Shown in pieces: positions 36,986 to 49,095 of a stretch of 64,000 nucleotides of DNA. The notes beneath the pieces are model-generated. The model was given only the letters and a program-made list of their open reading frames with translations, did not search any database and had not been told where the DNA came from. The position numbers and the translations under genes are program-made. Source of the stretch: Crocodylus rhombifer (Eukaryota > Chordata > Crocodylia > Crocodylidae); the NCBI GenBank assembly GCA_038503035.1, contig JAVSML010024356.1, positions 139,736 to 203,735 on the forward strand, in the 5' to 3' direction. How positions within the stretch are numbered: position 1 is the stretch's first letter; every line of letters starts with the position of its first letter.

Positions 36986-38914
36986 TTACCATATATCATG
37001 GTGTATAAGTCAAGTTTTGAAGACAAAATTTTAACTCTTAAAATTAAGGGTGCACTGATTGAGATTTTGGGTGCTGATACCGATAGCCTATTTTTAAGGA
37101 GGCATATCAGCTGATACTGATCTGATTTCTGATGCAGCTGGTAAGTCTGTTGTGGTGGATGGGGAGAGAAGAGGTATGTGGGGCGGGGGGCAGATCAAGG
37201 CCCCTGTGGTGAGGGAGGGAGTGGGGCTGGGGCAGGGTGCCAGATGGAGCAGCAACTTGTCCAGGGAGCACAGGGTGTGTGTGTGGGGGGGGGGGGACTC
37301 CCACTGCTGTGCACACCCCCAGAGAGCATGGGGGCATGCGACCCTAGGTCTGCATGGGGCAGGGGCACAGAGAGCTGCAGCTGCAGGCTGGGGCCATGCC
37401 AGGCTCTTCCCAGTGCGTGGGAGAAGGTTGAGCCAGGGCTGTGCTCAGGGTGGGAAATGGCAGCACTGGGATTGCAGTTATGGGGAGGAGGGGCTGCAGC
37501 ACCCCAAATTTCATTGTAGACCCCCCAGAACACCCTTCCAGTGCTGCCACTGCCCACCCCAAGCAAAGCCTCCGTGTGCCAACAGCACAACCCTAAGCAT
37601 GGCCCCACAGCCCTAAGCACAGCCCCCACACGCCGGGAAGAGCCCAGTGCAGCCCTGGTCCCAATCTGCAGCTGCAGTCTCCCTGCCCCCACCCACACAG
37701 ACCCAAGGGCACACGTCTGCACATGCCCTCCTGGGATGCGTGCAGGGGTGGGAGGCACCCCACTGTAGCCCCCAGATGATCCGTGGCTTTGTCTCATGGC
37801 ATGCCCCAGCTCCTGCCCCACTCCTTCCCTCACCACAGGGGGTATTGATCTACCCTGCCACACCTCTTCCCTCCCCCCCATTCCCTTCCACCACAACAGA
37901 ATTACCGGCTGCACACAGTTCTCCATGCTGCCAGGCTGTGCTCCTCCCTGCCTACATGCTGTGCTGCAGCTGCATGTATGCAGGGGCATTTAATCAGCCA
38001 AATTATCAGCCACATCAGGCTGATTACTGATATGATAATTTTTCTTTAAATTGGTGCCGATCCAACAACAAATTTAAGTAGAGGTGCCCAGATGCATCAA
38101 ATTCAACCTCAATTTATACATCATGCTCCGCTGTGGTGTGCAAGATGCTGGAAGCCCAGGCAAGCTTGTGGGAGAGACAGCATGCTGGCAGGCTCCCAGG
38201 AAGTTGGATTAGTTTTGTGGGAGCTTGGGCAGCACATGGCCTGCTGGTAGTCCTCTTGGCTGGCCTCAGCAGGTGCTGCCACTGTGGAGGGAAGGACAGC
38301 CCCCCTCCCCAATTCAGGGGCTGTCTGGCCTGCTGGCAGCTCACTTCCTGGCTGTGTGCTGCTTGTGTCTTCAGCAGGCTCCTGTGGCCAGCAGGACACC
38401 CGATGCCACCTGATAAGGGGCTGGCCTGCCCCAGGGGCAGTGCAGGGTGTTGAGCAGGGGTGGGAGGGAGGCTAGGGGTGTTGGGCAGGGCCACCCTCCC
38501 CCCTCACCCCTGCCTGACACCCCACACTGCCCCTGGGGTAGGCCAGTCCCTTCCTGGGTGGTATCAGGCATGTTGCTGGTTGCAGGAGCCTGAAGACACA
38601 AGCAGTAAGGGGCCAGATCCTGCTTTTGGTAGAGCCTCCCCACCTGCCTCATGGCTGGAGAGTGAGCTGCTGGTAGGCTGGGCAGCTCCATCCTTCCCTC
38701 CACAGGGCTGGCCATGCAGGCTGTGTGCTGCCCGGGCTCCCAATCCAAGTTCCCGAGAGCCTGCCAGCACAAAGCCTCTCCCACGAGCCCACCTGGGTTT
38801 CTGGAGCCTTGCACACAGAAAATTTACAAAAATCCTTTTTTTTTTTTTTTTTTTTACAGAAATATGCATTTAACTTATATAAAGTGTCTACCTCTACACC
38901 GTAAAATACAGTAA
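36986..38914. mobile_element. Composite fold-back DNA element with a second element nested in its left arm
   Basis: The outer ends are TTACCATATATCATGGTGTA (left) and, inverted from the right, TACTGTATTTTACGGTGTAG: imperfect terminal repeats. Inside, 38127-38300 and the inverted 38690-38818 form long arms (GTGTGCAAGATGCTGGAAGC versus GTGTGCAAGGCTCCAGAAAC; both continue with CTGGCAGGCTC, GGGCAGCACA and TGTGGAGGGAAGGA). A separate element (37050-38065) interrupts the left arm. A 20-T run lies at 38836-38855. Frames here are overlapping and GC-driven with no recognisable transposase. Confidence 0.6.
37050..38065. mobile_element. GC-rich long-inverted-repeat element (nested)
   Basis: The left side has GGGTGCACTGATTGAGATTT, then GGTGCTGATACCGAT. 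The right end, inverted, has GGATCGGCACCAATTT. Long inner arms match: GCAGCTGGTAAGTCTGTTGT plus GGTGG (37135 on) against inverted GCAGCCGGTAATTCTGTTGT plus GGTGG (ending 37912). Both continue with CCCCTGTGGTGAGGGA and GAGTGGGGC. The 264-codon minus-strand frame (37195-37989) and its partners on the plus strand are by-products of GC richness. Superfamily not determined. Confidence 0.6.
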
Positions 38915-39814
38915 TTTTACACCAGAACTGAAAAAAAAAAAATAACCAAACAATTTAAAAGAGGCAGAAAAGAAATGAGGCCACTATGTAGTGAGGACAG
39001 ATTTGGGATTGAGATTATCTAGGTGTAGCCCAAAAACAAAATGAATACTTTGCTTTAGTTTTTAAAAAGGAGAACAGCAATGACCGTAACAAAAAACCCA
39101 GGATGGCTGACAGGAATGAGTATGTGGAAATCAAAAGCAACACAACTGCAATGAAAGCAAAACTCAAAGAGTCCAATATGCTCAAATCAGAGAGAGTAAA
39201 CAATCTCCACTCCAGGACAACGAAAGACATGACATCTAAACTTGCAAGTCTGGCAGCAAGGCATTTTAATAAGGTATTGGGGATGGTACTGTTTCAACAA
39301 AAATTAGCATACTGAGTTAAAATGAAGCAAAAAAGAACCAGGCAACCACATGTCTGCTAGAATGAGTTCAAGAAAGGCTTTGAACACATATTTAAAGAAA
39401 AATATTTAAAATACAGACATAAATAGAAATGGGATAAAAATGTAACATGGGTTAACCCAATGTACACCACAGCAGGCTAACACAATATCTGTTTTTTTGA
39501 TAACTGGCTCACAAGGAGAATGTGAGATTTTATCTATCTGTATTTAAGTCCAAGAGTATTTGAAGAATAATGGGACTAGCTAAAACTTGTAAGAACGATA
39601 AGTAACTGGCTAAAGGGAAGATGGTAATGATTAGCGCCGAAAGAAGAATTATCAAGCTAGAGGGAGATTTCCAGTTGAGTTCTTTGAGAACTTAACTTGG
39701 GACTGATTTAATTTACCATATTATTTTCTTTAATAGATATGACACAAAACATGGTCTGTTTATGAATTATGTTGATGACACAAAGAAATCATACAAAATC
39801 TACAAAGTGTAAGC

Positions 39815-41195
39815 CAGGGATAGGCAAAATATGGCCCACAGGCTGGATTCAGTCCACCAGTTGATTGTATCCAGCCTGTGGTCAGGCAGCCACCAACTCA
39901 TGGGAACTGGTCCATGCGACTCTGGCCACCATGTCAGCTGCTTCTACCCAGAGCTGATACGGTGGTGTCAGCTGCAGAGCTGGGTGGATGCCCCAATTCC
40001 CACCTGGAACCTGCTGGGCATGTCCACAGCTTAGGCTGGCTCCCAGCCAGGGCTGCTTCCACCATGCTGGATGGGTGGTGGTGTAAGCTGTCAACATGGC
40101 TTGCAGATTCCTGGTCAGGGCGGAGGATCAGGGCACGCTACAGCTCTGGGCTGGGGGGGAAGGGAGAGAAGGAGAGAAAGAGAGAGAGTAAGCGACTGGA
40201 TTGGGGCATCTTACAACTCTGTGGGGGAGAGAAAGAGTAAGGAAGGATTGGGGCATACTGTTGCTCTGGGAAGGGAGGGAGGGGGAGAGACAGAGAAGGA
40301 GGGAGGGAGGGATAGAGAGGTCTGGGTCCATTCCTCTGCTGTGGCGGCGCCACCTCCTGGTTGGTACCCACCCACTAGCAGCCTGCCTGGGAGGTCCTGA
40401 GAGGTGCTGCCACCACGGACGGAAGGACCAGGCTCCTCTGCAGCTCAGGGGCTGCACAACTCAGCAGCAGCTCATGTGGGCAGGCTGCGCTGAGGGGGAA
40501 AAAAAGAAGATTAGCAAGGAGCATGATCTTTTTTTATTTCTCTCCCACAGAGCCTGCCTTCATTTCCCATGGCCCAAGCAGCCCCAGAGCTGCGAGGGGC
40601 CCTGTTGCTTCACTCCGTGGCAGCAGCACCCCACCGGGGATTGCAGAGTGTTAGTGGGCAGGTGCTGCCTGAAGGGTGCAGCCAATATGGTGGAAAGGTC
40701 TAGGGTCCTCCACAGCTCATGGCCCACCAGCAGTTGGCCCCTGGCCATGGGAGAGGTGGGCAGGATCTGCCAAAAAGCGGGCCCATTGCCACTTTTTTTC
40801 CTTTTCCTCAGCGGTGGGCTTGGTGCTTCCCTCAGCGGTGGTGGTGCCCCCCAGGCAGGGTGCTAGTGGGAGGGTGCTGCCCCAGGTTGCAGGAAGCACC
40901 TGGCCTGATCCAACGGTGCACAGGGCGCTGGAAGCCTGGGTGTGCTCAGGGAAGCTCAGTGTGGTGGGCTTCCAACACCCTGTACACCATCATCACCACG
41001 TTCCCACTACCTGCGACTGCTGGGAAACGGGCTGGCTTGCCCTGTGGCAGTTTGGAAAAGTGGCAGGAGGGTGGCTGGGTGTGCTGGTGGCCTACCAGAA
41101 GACTTCAGAGATGACGCATGGGGTGCTGGAAGCCTACCAAGCCTGAGTTTCCTGAGCTAGCCTGGGCTTCCAGCACCCCGTGCACCACCCCCATC
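39815..41195. mobile_element. GC-rich element(s): hAT-like start plus second copy of the fold-back interior
   Basis: CAGGGATAGGCAAAATATGG at 39815 resembles a hAT end of the type also seen at 15798. From about 40390 the interior matches the 38-kb fold-back element: GGTGCTGCCACCACGGACGG against GGTGCTGCCACTGTGGAGGG, then CTCAGGGGCTG and CAGCAGCTCA. At 41157-41194, AGCCTGGGCTTCCAGCACCC is the inverse of the 38130 arm. A purine-rich GAGA tract spans 40150-40320. No right hAT end was found; boundaries are approximate and frames here are not credible genes. Confidence 0.5.
40150..40320 (+). repeat. Purine (GA/GGGA)-rich tract
   Basis: Repeated runs such as GGAGAGAAGGAGAGAAAGAG and GGGAGGGAGGGATAGAGAGG, interrupted by a short unique spacer. 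Confidence 0.8.
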
Positions 41196-42277
41196 ACCTT
41201 CTCTGGATGTATTGCTGCAATTTGTTACACAGCAAGCTAAAATACATTGCATACATTTTATTTTGCTACATAATAAAATCATTTAAAGTGAAACATGCCA
41301 CTGCACATGTACAGCCTGACAAAATTAAAACACAATACAGTGCCACATGTGTAAACAGTAACAGCATTAAAATGCTAAAAAAGGCAATTAAATTGTTTAG
41401 AAAGCCAATTCTGTCATGTGTATAAGCGGCTTTTGAAACTAAGAGAGCCTGTCCTGGTAAGTCTAGCAAAATGAAGGCTAAGACATATAGGACAACTCTA
41501 AAAATATCAGAGAGTTAAATGCTTAGGAAGAGAGAAGAGCTACAGCAGAATGATGGCACAAGAACATATACATATAAACTACTCAAACGCATTTAGGTTG
41601 GGAACTAGACATCTTTCTAGATGTCTAGTAACAATAGTGGGTACTAAATGTTCTAAAGAGCTTGAAGATAGAGCTTAGTATCTTTTTTAAAGGAATTATG
41701 TGACATGGGTGCCTACGACAGCAGGGGATGCGGTGATCTAAGACACCCCTTTCAGTCTCACGCTTCTATAAGAAAACAAGTGCTGCAGTGCTGACATCCT
41801 GCACCTTTGTGGGCTACAAAGTTATATATATTCTGGTTAGTTTTACAAATATGCTCTGAAAGACATATTGTTTAAATCATAGCATTATTCCATATCCATT
41901 GATAAAGGTTTCAAAATGTAATCTTACACAGTGTAAATTAAGCGAGCATTAAATGTCAGCCCTGGGCTATGACACGGTCTATATAGTTTTTTTCTTCAGA
42001 AATACTGCTCTGAGAAAATTCAAAAGGAGTGAGGTAAAGCACACAGACTATGGGGGGGGGTAAAATATTACAAGAAGGAATTAATTACCATTGCTTTGGA
42101 AGTCACCTGTAGCAAGCAGCAGGCAAGCCTGACTTGCTTCAGGTTGTCCTATCTTCCACAATGCTCTAAAGCCAGTGGCTTGCTTATACAAATAGAGTTT
42201 GCTTCCCACAGAAAAGGACATTTGTTATATGGATCACAAATGGGACCCTTCAATATTATTTCTTTCAGATGCATACA
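41196..42277. other. NCOA2: NCOA2 large intron, no feature seen
   Basis: AT-rich intron. No recognised feature besides a G9 run near 42052. Confidence 0.4.
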
Positions 42278-43436
42278 GATATCACCTGGACAAGGGAGAA
42301 GAGATTGATGTCATATAACTTGACTTCAAAAAAGCCTTCGATCGGGTATCTCATGATCACCTCTTGGTGAAACTGGCCAATTGTGGCCTTGGGTCCACCA
42401 CGATCCGCTGGCTGGGAAATTGGCTCCATGGTTGGACCCAGAGGGTTGTAATTGATGGCAGTAACTCATCATGGTGTCCTGCGACCAGTGGGGTCCCTCA
42501 AGGTTCTGTCCTTGACCCATATTGTTCAACATCTTCATTAATGTTGTGGACATTGGAGTCAGGAGTGGACTGGCCAAGTTTGCCCATGACACCAAACTTT
42601 GGGGCAAAGCATCCACACCAGAAGATAGGTGGGTGATCCAGACTGACCAGGCTCAGCAAATGGGCAGATGAGAACCTGATGGTGTTTAACACTGAAAAAC
42701 GCAAGGTTCTCCTCCTTGGGAGGCAAAACCTTCAGCACCCTTATCAGCTCAGCAGTGCTATGCTGGTTAGCACTATAGATGAAAGCGACTTGGGGGTCAT
42801 CATTGACCACAAGATGAACATGAGCCCGCAATGCTGGCTAGTAAAGGGACCAAAATGCTGGCTTGCATTCATAGATGCTTCTCAAGCAAATCCCAGGACA
42901 TCATTCTCCCCTTGTACTTACCCTTGGTGAGGCCGCAGCTGGAGTACTGCGTCCAGTTTTGGGCTCCACAATTCAAAAAGGATGTGGAAAAGCTTCAGAG
43001 AGTCCAGAGAAGAGCTATGCGCATGATCAGAGGTCAGGAAAACAGACCTTATGATGACAGGCTGAGAGCCATGGGGCTCTTTATCCTGGAAAAGCACGGG
43101 TTCAGGGGTGACCTGATGGCCACCTATAAGTTTATCAGGAGTGACCACCAGTATCTGGGGGACCGTTTGTTCACCAGAGCACCCCAAGGGATGATGAGGT
43201 CAAACGGTTATAAACTACTGCAAAACCGTTTCAGGCTGGACATAAGGAAGAAATTCTTCACCATCCGAGCCCCCAAGATCTGGAACAGTCTGCCACTGGA
43301 GGTGGTTCAAGCACCTACATTGAACACCTTCAAGAGTAAATTGGATGCTTATCCTGACTTCCTGCCCTTCAGGTGGGGGGGCTGGAATAGATCTTCCGAG
43401 GTCCCTACCAGCCCTAATGTCTATGAAATCTATGAA
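42278..43436 (+). mobile_element. CR1 LINE, 5'-truncated, 1.16 kb
   Basis: The copy starts within the RT at the segment ITLD/IYLDFKKAFD and continues through LVKLANCGLGSTTIRWLGNW, SGVPQGSVLDP, a short frame break near the catalytic motif (FADD altered by substitution to an FAHD-like sequence), and a long intact thumb frame (42831-43460) with [40 protein letters not shown] and IRAPKIWNSLPLEVVQAPT. The 3' UTR ends in TATGAAATCTATGAAAG. It is antisense to NCOA2 and the same subfamily as the copies at 4016 and 29070. Confidence 0.9.
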
Positions 43437-45890
43437 AGATATGTGACTGGGCTTGCATAGAGTTGAGGTATTAGCTTGACAGCTCTCTGTGACAAGCTTA
43501 TTGTGTGAACCCCAATAACCCCAGTATTTTCTCTCTCCCACTGGCAGGGATGACTTAGACAGCTCAGCCTCTCGCACACTTCCTAGTCCATGTTCCAGTT
43601 TCCAGTGTTCCCCATGAATCTTTTAAGTTAAAAGCAGTGATGCCATGCTCATTGTTGAAGTCAGTGCCCCCTTTTGTTTCTCCTTATTTTCTTTTTTGCT
43701 TCTACTGTGGGTTTGAAAGTTTGGCATTGCAACTAGCAATCTGGATTTTGGAAGCATTATTCATGGAATATATATCCAAGTAGCCATGGAGCATCCAGAG
43801 TTTTCCAAAGGACAAAATTCAAAAAGCAAGGTATGACCACACAGAGACTCGCATATGGTCTCTCTTATGTGAGCCAGTAGCAATATGCTGCTTGGGTACC
43901 ATCATCCTTATTTTGGGAGAAGTACTTAGTTCTTGGAGATGTATGTTGAATGAATTATTTGAGTAAATCAGAACAGACTGCACCAAGATGCATTCCTTGA
44001 AGTCTACATTTTATGGGAGCTCTTTTGAGTGAAGGGTTGTTCATATTCAGATGACAGGGAAACATCCTGCTTCAGGATGGTTCCAGACAGTTTCCTGTAA
44101 ATGCCACACCCCACTCAAGTATCAGCTCAGTCTAGATACAACAACATGAAACGACATGTCAAGATGTTTCTTGACAACATAGTTAGATAACATACTCAGT
44201 TAGGGTTAAATCAGTCGTAGGTGGAATAGATTTTACGACCTTGCTGGTTGGAACATAGAGTTTAAAGATTAAACATAAAACTAATTATTATATTGATACA
44301 TATGTCTAGACTTTCAGAACAAGGGTTACTTGTTTTCCTAGCGCAGAAATTTATGGAGGCTTGTTTAGGCTTTAGTATAAGAAGAGTTCATTTGGGTCTT
44401 GGTCAGTATTACGTAGGTACTAAAGAGAGGGTTTCTAGCAATAGTTCAGAACTCCATTTATCTACTACCAGCATATGATATCTTTAGGTATTAGGTAATT
44501 TTTCAAAAGTGCTTTAATAATTTAGAACACTTGAGACCTAGCACCTTAAGCCACTTATAAAAAAGTTAGAATTGGATTCTAAAATCACTTAGTTACTGTT
44601 TAACTGAATATCAGCATTGAGTAATAATCCCACAGAATTATAGTACTTTGGTCACTTTGTATGTAATGTAGTATCTGCCTTCAGAAAAAGGCCAGATTTT
44701 CAAATGAGGCATGCAGTTAATTTTCTTGCGCAATTACCAATGTGCCCACTTTTCTGGAAGATGCATAGCAAACACTCACCTAATTTATACTGTGTAAGAG
44801 CATATTTTAAAACCTTGATCAATAGATAAAGAATAATGCTATGATATAAACAATACATTTTTCCGAGCATATTTGTACAACATAACTGGAAATATTTTAA
44901 TCCTAGTTTTTGCATAGAATTGTTTTCATATCTTTGTAAGAAATACAGGATCAAAGAACTACTCCACACACTTGCAAGGTACCTACTTTAGGATTCATCC
45001 AAATACATCTTATTTGATCACCATGCTGAAATCATACCGTACAATTTTTTAATAACATCTGGACATCCCTAATTCTTTATGCAAGCACTATAAGATAATA
45101 CAAACAAAAGTTCTCAAGGGAAAAGAAGTTCTTAAAGAAGCTTTATTTTCTTCCAAGTATTAAAAATACTGCACCCTATCAGTACCATCTTCCAGGCTAG
45201 AATTACATACAGCAGAGTTGTATCCTTCCAGAATCTTTCATTGCTCTAGATACAGTCCATGTAACACTACATTTAAAAAGGCTTTAAAATATAGTTATTT
45301 GCAGAAAAGTGACTATAAAAATGGCTTTTGCCATTCCATGTTCACTGTATATCAATTCCCATATCAAATAGGTCAGACTAAGAGAAAAATAATACTTCAG
45401 CTACTCACTCTGCAAACTCAACCTGGGAATTGAAAATAAAGCCATATTCTTTCTGTTTTGTGCCTCATCACATATAATAAAGGGCTTTGCTTGTCAAATT
45501 TTGCCCTGAATGGCAGTTGTACAACCACTGCTTTCAATAGTTTCATGGTATAAATGACTGCCCTGTAATTGGAACTTAAGAAATAATTCTGTTTATAATG
45601 CACAATAAGGAATAGAATCCAATTTTCTGTCTCTCAGCTTTATTGGTTTTGCAGAGTAAAAAGTAGTAAAAATTTACTTAAATCAGTAAAGTAATTAAAT
45701 CTGAGTCCAAAAATATACAGGAGCCAGATCTGTTGGGCAAAAGCACGTTTTTTTCCATTTGACTATTGTCCGACTAGAACTACACTTAAAGATTGTTATT
45801 AAAGTTCAAGCTTATGGGGATTCAGCAAGGTAACATCAATCCCCTGCCACCTCCAACTGGAGGGAAAAGAAGCTCCTTTTAACCACAATC
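43437..45890. other. NCOA2: NCOA2 large intron, no feature seen
   Basis: AT-rich intron. No gene or clear repeat recognised. Confidence 0.4.
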
Positions 45891-46152
45891 TTAGGTCTTG
45901 TTTACATAGATATGGTACCATTTTAACCAAATCGGTTCAGAAGTAGGTACACTTAAGACAACAGGACCCCATGGTATATACGTAGTTATACCAGAACAAA
46001 GGTGCTTACTGTGGTATGGCTAAAGGGGATCAAGCTATACCGAGATAAACATCTTTATACCAATGAGTCTACACTTTATATCAATATAAAAAAATACCCC
46101 TTTAACTTAACTAGTTCAATCTATACAAAAAAAGTATGTAGATCAGGTCTAA
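45891..46152. mobile_element. Degenerate palindromic MITE, about 262 bp
   Basis: TTAGGTCTTGTTTACATA at the left matches TTAGACCTGATCTACATA inverted from the right at 13 of 18 positions. Interior motifs (GGTACCATTTTAACC; TATACCGAGATAAAC) are of the kind seen in other palindromic elements here. Confidence 0.45.
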
Positions 46153-47355
46153 AAGTGCAGGAGCTATTAGAAAGACTAGAAGCTAGTAAAAACTTACTAA
46201 ATTTAAATAATTATAATACCTAGAGCTCAGAATCCCCAGTGTAATCTGTTAAAGACATTGCCAAAATGCAAGGCATTTATAGCACTATTAAAATCATCTT
46301 TAGTATGATGTTGATCTTCAGTATGTTTGCCTTAATTAGCTACTGCTTTCTGCAGTATTAGGCAGAGATATGTTTGTAGTGAACTGTTAAAATGATACGT
46401 ATGTTTAATCTATGCAACTCATTTTCTAACGGAACATTCCCTACAAATCAGTAGTCAGTGTAAGCAAGAAACTGACTTTAAAAAAAAGCTTTGAACTAAC
46501 AAAAATTAAAATAAAAATCCTTTCAACTGAGGTAACAACCATCAAAATTTACTTGCCATGCAGAAACCTTCAAATTGGTACTGTAGTATTAACTGGCTTT
46601 AAAAAACGTGAACTTTTCCAAAGCTTTAACCACTATTTTTGGATCCTGAGATGTAGTTAATGTCCACCTTGAACGTCTCAATGTTTTACAATACCTCTGA
46701 GAAAGAATTAAAAAGTCTACTGAGTCCCAAATATGACTTATGTAAGGGTTCTAATGGCCATCAGATACAGTGTAATCGTTTGAAGACCCACACAGAACAA
46801 AATCAAGTTTATCTAGGAAAATTGATTTAATGCTCATCTTTTATTGCCCAAGGGCTGCAGCTCATCGCCACTTGTTGTAGCAAATGTTATAAATACTTTA
46901 ACCCTGCCTCCAGAAATATCTTGTCACTTGTTTATTCCACAAGACCTTTACAAGCTTTGCAAACTAAGTACAGACGGGTCTTCTGTAGAGTTCCTGCTAT
47001 TATCTCAGGATGACTGATTTAAATATAACCCAGTGTGGTAAATGATTCAGTATATTTCTAGAGTAACATGGGAATCTCTGCCTCCAGCATGACACTTGTA
47101 AAAAAGAGACTCTAGATATTGACACTGAATACTCCTGAACTGACACTGTATTAGCTGTGGAGAAGTTAAGATTTCAACAGATCAAGCCAAATTTTCAAAT
47201 CAGCCCCTACATCTGTACAATGTGTGCAAACACAAAGTAATGTATGTTTGCATATGCAAAAACAGTGTTAGATGCACAATCACCTATTTATGTTCTCAAA
47301 GGTAAATTTGTTGATTTTTAAATCAACCTTCTGATGAATATGTATACAGGGGTGG
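46153..47355. other. NCOA2: NCOA2 large intron, no feature seen
   Basis: AT-rich intron before the Penelope-like element. Nothing recognised. Confidence 0.4.
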
Positions 47356-49095
47356 AGGTTGTAGCCATGTTGTTTTAAGGACATAAGCAGAGGTTATGTG
47401 GGTGAATCTGATATCTCTTCTTAGACCAACAATAGTAGGGGAAAATTTTTTTAGCAAGCTTTTGAGTTTAAAAATCGTTTGTCAGGCTGAGGAAGTCTCT
47501 GCAGTTGCTGTGTGCTCTTCCTGGATAGAATGAATAGCAAGTAAGCCAGAGGCTGGGCTGCTCTGTATGCAAGACAGGCAGTCAGTGAAGATGTAAGCTG
47601 AGGAGTTAGTGCGTGAGAGAGACAGGCTGGGTGGGGAGGGAGAAAGGGGATGACTGTAGCAGGTAAATAGTGGAGAGGTACCTGGGGAGTCAGATGTCAG
47701 GCAGGTTATAACGTGTCATAAACCTATATGTTTATATTTAGTCCATGATTTTTTGTATCCAGGAGGTTGAAGTGAAGTTCTCAGAGTCTGTGAGAAGTGT
47801 TTTGTAAGTTCCCTTTGAGGATTAGAACTGAGAGATTGGAGAGAGAGCGGTTTTCTTGTGAGAAATGTGCCCCCCCCAGATAACTGGCTATTCTTGTCTT
47901 TGATAGATTTCCAGTGTGCATTCATTCTGGTGCACAGTTGTTGTTTGGTCTCTCCCACGTATTTTGCATCAGGGCATTTGGTGCATTGGATGAGATGCAT
48001 TACATTTCTGGAGGTGAAACTGTAAGATGCAGGGATGCTAATGGCTCTGTTGTGGGGTGTAGTAATTGTGCAGGTGGTAGAGATATTTGTTGGCAGGTTC
48101 TGAATGTCTTGTCATGGCATGGTCTGGATCCATTTGGTGTATTCTGGGTTGTAGGAAGTTTGCTTCTGGTGATGAGGTTAGTGAGGTTCAGTGCTCGTTT
48201 GAAGGCTAGGATGGGTGGTACTGGGAAGATCTCTTTAAGAATAGGGTCTCCTTCTAGCGTGGGTTGCAACTGTCTGAGGATTTTCCATATGGGTTTGAGG
48301 GAGGGGTGATATATCATAACCAGTGGCATGCGATTTGTGGGTGGTTTTCTTGTGTAGTGCTGCAGTTCTTCATGTGGTATACAGGTGGCTCTTTCAAACA
48401 TGTGATCTCTCTCTCTCTCTGGAGGAGTGTCCTTGTTGGGTGAAAGCCTTTTTAAGACTGGTGAGGTGGCAATCCTGGGTGTTCTCCTCCATGCAAGTTT
48501 GGTGGTATCTGAGGGATTGGCTGTATATCACAGCTTTCTTGGAGTGTTTAGGGCGATTGCTGGTTCTTTGCAGATATGTACATTGGTCTGTGGGTTTCTT
48601 GTATAACATGGTCTGTATTTTAGGATTGATTCAATGAAACCTAATATTTCCTCAGTTAAGGTTCCATGGTTGGAAATTATAGGTCTGTCAGGGTTCCCTT
48701 GTTTGTGGATTTTAGGGAGCATGTAAAAAGTCCCTGGGTTAGTTAGTGGGAAGATCAAGGTCTGTAATTTTTCTTGTAGTTGTGGTGGAAAGGATTTGAT
48801 GGTATTTTTGAGTTTTGTGGTGAAAAGGGGAGTAGGGTCTTCTTGTAGTTCTTTGTAGTAGGTGGTAGCAGAGAGTTATCTGTTGGCTTCCTTTACTTAG
48901 TCTTCATGGCTTCAGATGGCTATGGCTCCTCCTTTATCTGCTGGTTTTACTACTATTTGGTGGTTAGACCTTAGAGATTCTATGGCCCTTCTCTCTGGCA
49001 GAGAGAGCTTGTTACGGTAGTGTGTGTTGTTGATTATTTCATTGTTCATTCTTTCCATGAAGCAGTCACTGTAGCGGTCAAGGTTACAGTTTCAT
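47356..49095 (-). mobile_element. Penelope-like retroelement with GIY-YIG endonuclease, internally deleted
   Basis: Read on the minus strand, it begins within the N-terminal region (DRYSDCF, ERRAIESLRSNHQIVVKPAD, YYKELQEDPTPLF, FPLTNPGTFYMLPKIHKQGN, RPIISNHGTLTEEILGFIES) and then jumps at about 48610-48620 to the post-RT region (LYKKPTDQCTYL, AVIYSQSLRYHQTC, PLVMIYHPSLKPIWKILRQL, DPILKEIFPVPPILAFKRAL). It ends with the GIY-YIG endonuclease (HLIQCTKCPDAKYVGETKQQ, then LCTRMNAHWKSI, frame 47716-48000). The RT palm with the YxDD motif is missing and the frame changes at the junction, so this copy cannot be autonomous. The 3' terminus near 47356 carries the repeat also seen at 12310. Confidence 0.9.

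Noticed and set aside
37195..37989. 264-codon minus-strand open frame, longest in the window
   Set aside because: It lies in a GC-rich inverted-repeat element with open frames on both strands. The protein is low-complexity (P, G, H and C rich) with no recognisable domain.
40201..40866. 221-codon plus-strand frame
   Set aside because: It crosses a GAGA tract and the fold-back repeat interior, with overlapping frames on both strands and no domain.
48323..48637. Plus-strand cysteine- and tryptophan-rich frames at 47914-48637
   Set aside because: They are antisense to the Penelope-like coding region, which reads on the minus strand.
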